A DNA stretch of 45,052 bases from DASUPK01 sp036276255 (lineage in GTDB: Bacteria; Actinomycetota; Thermoleophilia; Solirubrobacterales; 70-9): NCBI GenBank assembly GCA_036276255.1, contig DASUPK010000098.1, forward strand, positions 1 to 45,052, given 5' to 3'. Positions 39,937-45,052 of the stretch are shown piece by piece. How positions within the stretch are numbered: the stretch's first letter is position 1; every line of letters begins with the position of its first letter. The notes beneath the pieces were generated by a model. It was not told where the DNA came from, made no database searches, and saw nothing but the letters and a program-made list of their open reading frames with translations. Both the position numbers and the translations under genes were made by a program.

Positions 39937-40365
39937 ATGACGGCCGACGCCCTCACCAAGAAGGAGCTCAAGGACATCCTCAACACCGTCCTGCGCGAGA
40001 TCGACCGTGACCCGGACGACGGTCCCCGCCTGCGCGCCGCCGCGGCGCCGCTCCGGATGGAGTTTCCCGACCTGAAGCTGGTGGTCAACGTCTCGCGCGA
40101 CGAGGGCGGGCGTCACTGCCTGCGCTGGAACTTCTCGCAGCGAAGCCAGACCCACGCCAAGCTGCGGCTCAGCATGGAGTCGACGGTCGCAAACCGCGTC
40201 TTCCAGGGGAGGGAGAACCCGGCGATCGCGATCGCCCGCGGGCGGCTCCGGACCAACATCGAGGACGCCGGCGCGGCGCTCCGCTTCTTCCCGGCGGCCA
40301 AGCCGCTCTTCTCCCGGTATCGCCAGATCGTCGCGGAGAAGTACCCCCACCTCACCGTCGAGTAG
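39937..40365 (+). CDS. SCP2 sterol-transfer-like protein
   Basis: 142 residues. Strands LKLVVNVSRDEG and LRWNFSQRSQTHAKLRLSMEST, then the typical run RVFQGRENPAIAIARGRLRTNIEDAGAALRFFPAAKPLFSRYRQIV, in which xGxLxxxGD-type ligand-cavity helices end the fold, match the SCP2-like pattern. Such domains carry acyl-CoA or sterol-like lipids. It lacks fused partners. Neighbouring coiled-coil genes may be phasin-like, but that link is weak. Confidence 0.65.
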   Translation: MTADALTKKELKDILNTVLREIDRDPDDGPRLRAAAAPLRMEFPDLKLVVNVSRDEGGRHCLRWNFSQRSQTHAKLRLSMESTVANRVFQGRENPAIAIARGRLRTNIEDAGAALRFFPAAKPLFSRYRQIVAEKYPHLTVE

Positions 40366-40389
40366 GCGCCCGGCTGAGCCAGTGCCCAT

Positions 40390-40405
40390 GTCAAGTTCCA
40401 TTGAC
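40390..40405. promoter_or_regulatory. Inverted repeat over the -35 of the MerR-cyclase promoter
   Basis: GTCAA, six bases and TTGAC form a perfect inverted repeat whose right arm is the -35 hexamer. It is a candidate regulator site, possibly for the MerR-like protein encoded downstream. Confidence 0.35.
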
Positions 40406-40428
40406 TTGCCTCGGCATGAGCGTAAGCT
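40401..40428 (+). promoter_or_regulatory. Promoter before the structured leader
   Basis: TTGACT (40401-40406), a 16-base spacer and TAAGCT (40423-40428) form a good promoter; the predicted start near 40435 gives a leader of about 186 bases to the GTG at 40621. Confidence 0.5.
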
Positions 40429-40433
40429 CGACT

Positions 40434-40606
40434 CGATCGAACAAACTCGGGCCGGAAGCGTGTCCCCGGCTCGCAGATCCCCCGGCGACTGGGATCGGCG
40501 ACAGGACACCGCGAGGCGCATCAGCGCCGCTGGCCGACGAAGCGGGCCCAAAGCCCGCAGGCGACGGGGTCCTGGGACCCCGTCGCTGCTATCGGGGGCA
40601 GTCGAG
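40434..40606 (+). promoter_or_regulatory. Highly structured leader RNA of the MerR-cyclase gene
   Basis: Stems in order: GTGTCC (40460-40465) with 40504-40509, enclosing GATCCC (40476-40481) with GGGATC (40491-40496); GGCGC (40515-40519) with 40524-40528 and tetraloop ATCA; GCGGGC (40542-40547) with 40553-40558; a 12-base perfect stem 40561-40572 with 40575-40586. CGAT (40434-40437) and ATCG (40591-40594) could close the whole, continued by CTCGACT (40427-40433) with AGTCGAG (40600-40606) if transcription starts early enough. The last hairpin is terminator-like without a T-tract. No known riboswitch class is recognised. Confidence 0.55.
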
Positions 40607-40620
40607 GGCGGAGGGCGCAG

Positions 40621-41829
40621 GTGAGCCCGGCCGACGGCGGCGATCGAGGTAACGAGATCTCCCTGGCCGAGGCCGGGAGGATCGCCGCCGTGTCGACCTC
40701 GACCCTGAAGCGCTGGGCGGACCACGGGCTCATCCCGCTCGAGGGCCGACGATGGACACGGGCCTCTGCCGCGCAGGCGCGGGTGATCGCGCGGATGAGG
40801 GAGCGTGGGTACTCGGTCGACGCGATTCGGGAGGCAGCCCGAGGGGGGCGGCTCGCGTTCGGCTATGCCGAGGACATCTTTCAGGTCCCCGAGGGCCACT
40901 ACACCCAGGAGCAGGCCGCGGAGCTCACCGGCCTGGAGCCGGAGCTGATCGACCGGCTGATGACGCTCCTCGGCACTCCGATGGGTGCGGAGGGGAGGCT
41001 CAACGAGCAGGACCTCGGAGCGATGCGGCACTGCGCGAATGTCCTCGCCTCCGGTTTTCCGCTGGTTGCGTTCCTCCAGCTCGTCCGGGTCTACGCCCAG
41101 TCGATCCGGAAGGTGGCCGACGCAGAGGTGCGGCTCTTCCATCTCTACATCCACGAGCCGCTCATGCAGGAGGAGGTTCCGCCGCTGGAGATCGCGGAGG
41201 AGATGGGCGAGCTCGCCGCGGATCTCATTCCCGTGACGGGCCCGCTGATGGAGTACATGCACAACCGCTACCTGCGCTTCTACATCGAGCAGGATGTGGT
41301 GGGGCACATGGAGACGGACATCGGCGGAGCGGGTCGCGGCCTGGCCCGGGTCTCGATGACCTTCTGCTTCGTCGACCTCACCGGGTTCACTCGCTACACG
41401 GAGGAGGAGGGAGACGAGGAGGCTCTGGACATGATCGAGCGCTTCGTTGACACCGTCGAAGCGACGCTCCCGAACGAAGCGACGCTCGTGAAGACGATCG
41501 GCGACGAGGTGATGGTCGTCTCACCGGAGCCCGCGACGCTGACGGAGTGGGCCGTGGGCTTTCTCGCCCTCTTCCAGGAGCGCCCCCAGCCGCGCGTCGG
41601 CCTCCACTACGGCGCCGCGGTGTTCCGGGACGGCGACTACTTCGGTGGGGACGTCAACCTGGCCCATCGGGTGGTGACCAGGGCGCTCGGCGGGGAGGTG
41701 TTGGTGACGGAGGCGCTCGTCAAGGCGATCAAGGACTCGGACTTCCTGCGTTTCGATCCGATCGGCGAGGTCGTCCTCAAGGGGTTCCCCGACGCGATCT
41801 CTCTCTATACAGCCCGCCCGGCGATGTGA
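40621..41829 (+). CDS. MerR-like HTH fused to a class III adenylate cyclase domain
   Basis: 402 residues, GTG start with GGAGGG five bases upstream. Residues about 14-60 are a MerR-type helix-turn-helix (ISLAEAGRIAAVSTSTLKRWADHGLIP, ARMRERGYSVDAI). A helical central region with IEQDVVGHMETD leads to a class III cyclase domain (about 245-400) with both metal-site Asp in FCFVDLTGFTRYTEEEGD and KTIGDEVMVVS, and the transition-state region GDYFGGDVNLAHRV, where Asn and Arg are kept. The order resembles mycobacterial cyclases with regulatory N-termini. It may bind DNA and make cAMP. Confidence 0.8.
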   Translation: MSPADGGDRGNEISLAEAGRIAAVSTSTLKRWADHGLIPLEGRRWTRASAAQARVIARMRERGYSVDAIREAARGGRLAFGYAEDIFQVPEGHYTQEQAAELTGLEPELIDRLMTLLGTPMGAEGRLNEQDLGAMRHCANVLASGFPLVAFLQLVRVYAQSIRKVADAEVRLFHLYIHEPLMQEEVPPLEIAEEMGELAADLIPVTGPLMEYMHNRYLRFYIEQDVVGHMETDIGGAGRGLARVSMTFCFVDLTGFTRYTEEEGDEEALDMIERFVDTVEATLPNEATLVKTIGDEVMVVSPEPATLTEWAVGFLALFQERPQPRVGLHYGAAVFRDGDYFGGDVNLAHRVVTRALGGEVLVTEALVKAIKDSDFLRFDPIGEVVLKGFPDAISLYTARPAM

Positions 41830-41847
41830 TCGAGGGGCAACCGGGCT

Positions 41848-41867
41848 AGCGGCGTGGGCGCGCCGCT
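41848..41867 (+). terminator. Probable terminator after the MerR-cyclase gene
   Basis: AGCGGCG, a six-base loop and CGCCGCT form a perfect seven-base stem, followed by CGTTG. Confidence 0.45.
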
Positions 41868-41985
41868 CGTTGATCAGGCGGAGAACCGCCTGTCTCGCGA
41901 TCTGCTCTCAGAGCCTCGCCAGCACCGAGAGCGATGTGAGCAATTCCCTAAGAAACACGAGTAAGGAGGGCTGTATCGCGCTTCT

Positions 41986-41991
41986 TAGAAT
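41986..41991 (+). promoter_or_regulatory. -10 hexamer of tilS
   Basis: TAGAAT ends seven bases before the ATG at 41999. The earlier AGGAGGG at 41964-41970 is not followed by a usable start for this frame. Confidence 0.45.
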
Positions 41992-41998
41992 TGAGGGT

Positions 41999-43342
41999 AT
42001 GCCGGACACCACCGCCCTCTTCGTCCTGGCCCGGTTGGTGCGGGAGAGTCGTCTCGTCGCGGACGGCTCGCGGGGTGTCGTCCTCGTCTCGGGCGGCGCG
42101 GATTCCGCCGCTACGGCGGCGGGGCTCGTCGGCGTGCTCGGGGTGGATCTCCTCATCGGGCTGCATCTGAACTACGGGCTGCGCCCGGATTCGGACCGGG
42201 ATCAAGCCACCTGCGAAGAGGTCTGCCGAATGCTCGGAATCGAGCTCCAGATCGAGCGCCCCCGCCTCGGCGGGGGGAACGTCCAGGCCGAAGCGCGACG
42301 GGCCCGCTACGCGGCGGCCGAGCGCCTGCGGCTCGCCCGAGGGCTCGACTGGATCGCGACCGGCCACACCAGGACCGACCTCGCGGAGACAATGATCTAC
42401 AGGCTGGCCACCTCGCCGGGGCGCCGGGCGCTGCTGGGACTGCGGCGACGCCGCGGCCAGGTCATCCGCCCACTGCTCGCCATCGACCGGAAGGAGGCGC
42501 GCCGCCTGGTCGGGCGGGCGGGCCTGCCCTTTGCGGACGACCCGACCAATGACGAGCCGCTGTTCGCGCGCAACCGAATTCGCAACGAGGTGCTCCCGGT
42601 TCTGCGCGAGATCGGCCCGGACGCGGAGGCGACGATCGCCGAAACCCACGAGGAGCTCGCCGAGGAGGCGGAGACCCTCGATCGCCTCGCGGCGGAGGCG
42701 CTGTCGTCGTCCGGCGCCGAGGTCGCCGGGGCGATCGGCCGAGATGCGCTGGAGGTGATGGATCCGGCGATCCGGCGGCTCGTGCTGCGGCTGATGGCCG
42801 AGCGAGCCGCCGGCGCGCAGGTGCCCCTGGGCCGGACGCGCGCCGCGGAGATCTGGCGCCTCGTCCAAAAGCCGGAGGGTGGCGTCGTCGAGCTTGGCGG
42901 CGGGGTTGAGGCGCACGCCGAGCACGGCCACGTTCGATTTACCTCGGGCGACCGCGCACAACCCGGCGAGGGGATCCTGACCGTGCCGGGCGTCTGCCGC
43001 TTCGGCGCCTGGGAGGTCCGGGCGGAGCTGGAGCCAGGGGTGCCGGCAGCCGAGGGACCGGACCTCGCCGTCCTCGATCCCGTGGCGCTCGGGTCCGCCG
43101 TCACGGTCCGTGCCTGGCGGGACGGGGACCGGATACGGCCCCTCGGTCTCGATGGGACGAAGTCGCTTCAGGACCTGTTCACCGACCGCAAGGTGCCGCG
43201 CTCGCTTCGCCGTGGCCTGCCGGTGGTCGAGGCGGACGAGCGGATCGCGTGGATCGCCGGGGTGGCGGTCTCGGAGGAATTCGCTGCGAAGCCTGGCGCG
43301 CCGGAGTCCGTGGTCCTCAGTGCATCGCAAGCGGCTCCTTAG
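41999..43342 (+). CDS. tilS: tRNA(Ile)-lysidine synthetase
   Basis: 447 residues. Adds lysine to C34 of tRNA-Ile(CAU) so that it reads AUA codons. The PP-loop is GVVLVSGGADSAATAAG, the next conserved region is HLNYGLRPDS, and ATGHTRTDLAETMIYRLA and FADDPTNDEPLFARNRIRNEVLP are diagnostic. The C-terminal TilS_C part has IRPLGLDGTKSLQDLFTDRKVPRSLR. I chose ATG 41999; the open frame goes up to 41870 but only as a chance extension. Followed by hpt and ftsH as in many bacteria. Confidence 0.95.
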   Translation: MPDTTALFVLARLVRESRLVADGSRGVVLVSGGADSAATAAGLVGVLGVDLLIGLHLNYGLRPDSDRDQATCEEVCRMLGIELQIERPRLGGGNVQAEARRARYAAAERLRLARGLDWIATGHTRTDLAETMIYRLATSPGRRALLGLRRRRGQVIRPLLAIDRKEARRLVGRAGLPFADDPTNDEPLFARNRIRNEVLPVLREIGPDAEATIAETHEELAEEAETLDRLAAEALSSSGAEVAGAIGRDALEVMDPAIRRLVLRLMAERAAGAQVPLGRTRAAEIWRLVQKPEGGVVELGGGVEAHAEHGHVRFTSGDRAQPGEGILTVPGVCRFGAWEVRAELEPGVPAAEGPDLAVLDPVALGSAVTVRAWRDGDRIRPLGLDGTKSLQDLFTDRKVPRSLRRGLPVVEADERIAWIAGVAVSEEFAAKPGAPESVVLSASQAAP

Positions 43343-43345
43343 GAA

Positions 43346-43363
43346 GCGGCCGCTTGCGGCCGC
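43346..43363 (+). other. Perfect GC hairpin between tilS and hpt
   Basis: GCGGCCGC TT GCGGCCGC forms an eight-base stem with a two-base turn directly after the tilS stop. Possible terminator or pause, again without a T-tract. Confidence 0.4.
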
Positions 43364-43411
43364 ACCTGCTGTTTGCCGCGCAGCGATGCACGAATGTGGC
43401 GAAGCCGTCCA

Positions 43412-43417
43412 TAAACT
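43412..43417 (+). promoter_or_regulatory. -10 hexamer of hpt
   Basis: TAAACT ends eight bases before the ATG at 43426. Confidence 0.4.
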
Positions 43418-43425
43418 CCGCCTCT

Positions 43426-43971
43426 ATGGGAACCGACGACGCGATCGGGGAGGTGCTCGTCTCAGAAGAGGACCTGCAGCGCCGGGTTGCCGAGCTCGGG
43501 GCGGAGGTGAGCCGGGATTACGAGGGACGCCCCCCGCTCCTGGTCGCCATCCTGAAAGGCGCGGTGCCGTTCCTCGCGGACCTGATGCGGCACCTGGAAA
43601 TCGACTGCGAGCTGGACTTCATGGCGGTCTCCAGCTACGGGTCCTCGACCGACTCCTCCGGCGTCGTGCGCATCCTCAAGGACCTGGACTCTCCGATCGC
43701 CGACCGGGACGTCCTGATCGTCGAGGACATCATCGATTCCGGCCTCACCCTCCACTACCTGTTGCGTAACCTGCAGGCGAGGGACCCGAGGTCGGTCGAG
43801 GTCTGCGCCCTGCTGACCAAGCCGGAGCGACGGCGGGTGGATCTGCCGGTTCGCTACGTCGGCTTCGAGATCCCGAACGAGTTCGCGATCGGCTACGGAC
43901 TCGACCACGAGCAGCGCTATCGCAACCTCTCCTATGTGGCCGCACTGCGGGAAAACCCTCAAGACAGCTGA
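43426..43971 (+). CDS. hpt: Hypoxanthine phosphoribosyltransferase
   Basis: 181 residues, usual length. Salvages hypoxanthine and guanine to IMP and GMP with PRPP. The PRPP-binding motif DVLIVEDIIDSGLTL, LLVAILKGAVPFLADLMRHL and the flexible loop SSYGSSTDSSGVVRI are intact; KPERRRVDLPVRYVGFEIPNEFAIGYGLD closes the fold. The frame continues to 43249 upstream but overlaps tilS there. It lies between tilS and ftsH, the conserved arrangement. Confidence 0.95.
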   Translation: MGTDDAIGEVLVSEEDLQRRVAELGAEVSRDYEGRPPLLVAILKGAVPFLADLMRHLEIDCELDFMAVSSYGSSTDSSGVVRILKDLDSPIADRDVLIVEDIIDSGLTLHYLLRNLQARDPRSVEVCALLTKPERRRVDLPVRYVGFEIPNEFAIGYGLDHEQRYRNLSYVAALRENPQDS

Positions 43972-44044
43972 AGCTACGCTGGTACTCTCGCGATAGATCC
44001 GGGCCCGCAATTTCGGCGTAGTCCCGGGCAGAGGAACAACAACT

Positions 44045-45052
44045 TTGAGACGTTTTTTCCGCAGCGCAGCCTTTCCGATCCTGATCGTCGTCGTGCTGGC
44101 GTTTTTCGCCCAGCGGCTGATCAGCCCGGGCTCCAGCCACGAGACGCCGGACTACACGACCTTCGTGCAGCGGGTGGACAGCGGGCAGATCGAGCAGGTC
44201 ACCTGGAACACGAAGGACAACTCGCTCAACGTCAAGCAGAAGGACGGGACGAGCTACGACGAGGCGTATCCGGACTCCGACTCCGCGCAGGCGCAGCTGC
44301 TGAACAGCCTCGAGCAGAACAATGTCAAGACCGAGATCAAGGGCAAGGGCGGCTCGAGCCTGCTTTCCCTCCTCACCTACATCCTGCCCTTCCTGCTCTT
44401 CTTCGGCTTCTGGATCTTCCTGATGAACCAGATGCAGGGCGGCGGCTCCCGCGTGATGAGCTTCGGCAAGTCGCGGGCGAAGCGCATGTCGGTAGACGCG
44501 CCCAAGATCACCTTCCGGGACGTCGCCGGGGTGGACGAGGCGGTTCAGGAGCTCCACGAGATCAAGGAGTTCCTCGAGAACCCGAAGAAGTTCCAGGCGC
44601 TCGGCGCCCGCATCCCGAAGGGCGTGCTGCTCTTCGGCCCGCCGGGCACCGGCAAGACGCTGCTGGCCCGCGCGGTCGCCGGCGAGGCCGGCGTGCCCTT
44701 CTTCTCGATCTCGGGCTCGGACTTCGTCGAGATGTTCGTCGGCGTGGGCGCCAGCCGCGTGCGCGATCTCTTCGAGCAGGCCAAGCAGAACAGCCCGTGC
44801 ATCATCTTCATGGACGAGATCGACGCCGTCGGCCGACACCGCGGCGCCGGCCTGGGCGGCGGCCACGACGAGCGCGAGCAGACCCTCAACCAGTTGCTGG
44901 TCGAAATGGACGGCTTCGAATCGAACGAGGGCGTTATCCTGATCGCTGCGACCAACCGTCCCGACGTGCTTGACCCGGCGCTGCTGCGCCCGGGCCGCTT
45001 CGACCGCCGCGTGGTGGTGGCGCGTCCTGACGTACGCGGCCGCGAAGAGATC
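44045..45052 (+). CDS. ftsH: ATP-dependent zinc metalloprotease FtsH, 3' part outside the window
   Basis: The frame from the TTG at 44045 is open for 336 codons to the window edge. GAGGA upstream is the likely ribosome site. A membrane helix (about 8-22) leads to an extracytoplasmic domain, a second helix (about 112-130) and the AAA domain with GPPGTGKT, CIIFMDEIDAVGRHRG, and the SRH region TNRPDVLDPALLRPGRFDRRV. The pore motif is FVEMFVGVGASRVR. The zinc-binding HEXXH protease domain would follow and is not seen here. Degrades membrane and some soluble proteins. Confidence 0.95.
   Translation, partial: MRRFFRSAAFPILIVVVLAFFAQRLISPGSSHETPDYTTFVQRVDSGQIEQVTWNTKDNSLNVKQKDGTSYDEAYPDSDSAQAQLLNSLEQNNVKTEIKGKGGSSLLSLLTYILPFLLFFGFWIFLMNQMQGGGSRVMSFGKSRAKRMSVDAPKITFRDVAGVDEAVQELHEIKEFLENPKKFQALGARIPKGVLLFGPPGTGKTLLARAVAGEAGVPFFSISGSDFVEMFVGVGASRVRDLFEQAKQNSPCIIFMDEIDAVGRHRGAGLGGGHDEREQTLNQLLVEMDGFESNEGVILIAATNRPDVLDPALLRPGRFDRRVVVARPDVRGREEI

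Noticed and set aside
40382..40652. Short + strand frames in the leader of the MerR-cyclase gene
   Set aside because: No ribosome site and Arg/Gly-rich sequence; the nested perfect stems explain the region better.
43745..44866. Long minus-strand frame opposite hpt and ftsH
   Set aside because: It covers two unmistakable + strand genes and has an Arg/Ala/His-rich composition typical of a shadow frame.
1..45052. tRNA, rRNA, CRISPR, transposase, integrase and origin signals
   Set aside because: I looked for tRNA T-loops, spaced repeats and recombinase motifs on both strands and found none that held up.

Overview
The window is G+C-rich actinobacterial chromosome. A lineage near Solirubrobacterales or Gaiellales (class Thermoleophilia) is the best guess. 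This rests on an actinobacterial-type integration-host-factor relative, zinc-ribbon adenylate cyclases with AAA/TPR tails, an F420-reductase-like protein, a fatty-acid oxidation protein with the order dehydrogenase then hydratase, and many genes that seem to be translated from leaderless mRNAs. It is a guess from gene content, not from a marker gene. There is no rRNA, tRNA, CRISPR array, transposase or prophage, and both edges cut through genes (an MMPL transporter on the left, ftsH on the right).

Layout. 1-5262 (+): MMPL/RND exporter, membrane-anchored thioredoxin-fold protein, B3/B4-domain protein and two lineage-type hypotheticals. 5294-5898 (-): an mIHF-like DNA-binding protein behind a structured leader with its own promoter. 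6031-8456: a divergent pair, an alpha-oxoamine synthase and a large GNAT-fold protein, which together look like the first steps of bacterial ceramide synthesis. 8510-9947: a small membrane protein, a 166-bp inverted-repeat element and an AlkA-like glycosylase. 10088-12766 (-): a thiamine-pyrimidine ABC transporter (binding protein, permease, ATPase) behind a TPP riboswitch. 12792-14267 (+): a CYTH-CHAD pair. 14305-17204 (-): an F420-reductase-like protein and a MoxR/VWA pair. 17229-18199 (+): a small membrane protein and polyphosphate kinase 2. 18207-23605 (-): a large cyclase/AAA/TPR protein, SRPBCC, EVE, DUF2203 and a membrane protein.

23687-27133: lipoprotein, FAD oxidoreductase and Ca2+/H+ antiporter. 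27153-28853 (-): two acidic or anchored hypotheticals, the peroxiredoxin Bcp and a DUF3224 protein. 28925-34844: fatty-acid oxidation (acyl-CoA dehydrogenase and a dehydrogenase/hydratase fusion), each behind a similar FadR-like palindrome, together with ExoD, PadR, GNAT and a Sir2 deacylase. 34926-38404: hypotheticals and an 820-residue cell-wall enzyme with three peptidoglycan-type modules. 38623-40365: coiled-coil proteins, a nucleoside phosphorylase and an SCP2-like protein. 40390-41829: a strongly structured leader followed by a MerR-cyclase fusion. 41999-45052: the conserved housekeeping run tilS-hpt-ftsH.

Functional themes: polyphosphate (CYTH, CHAD, PPK2), cAMP signalling (two class III cyclases), lipid metabolism (ceramide-like synthesis, beta-oxidation, SCP2) and envelope remodelling. 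The most interesting unannotated signals are two candidate cis-regulatory RNAs (before the mIHF-like gene and before the MerR-cyclase gene), the 166-bp inverted repeat at 8804-8969, the shared operator of the two beta-oxidation genes, and a window-wide pattern of a TANNNT hexamer 6-8 bases before the start codon.
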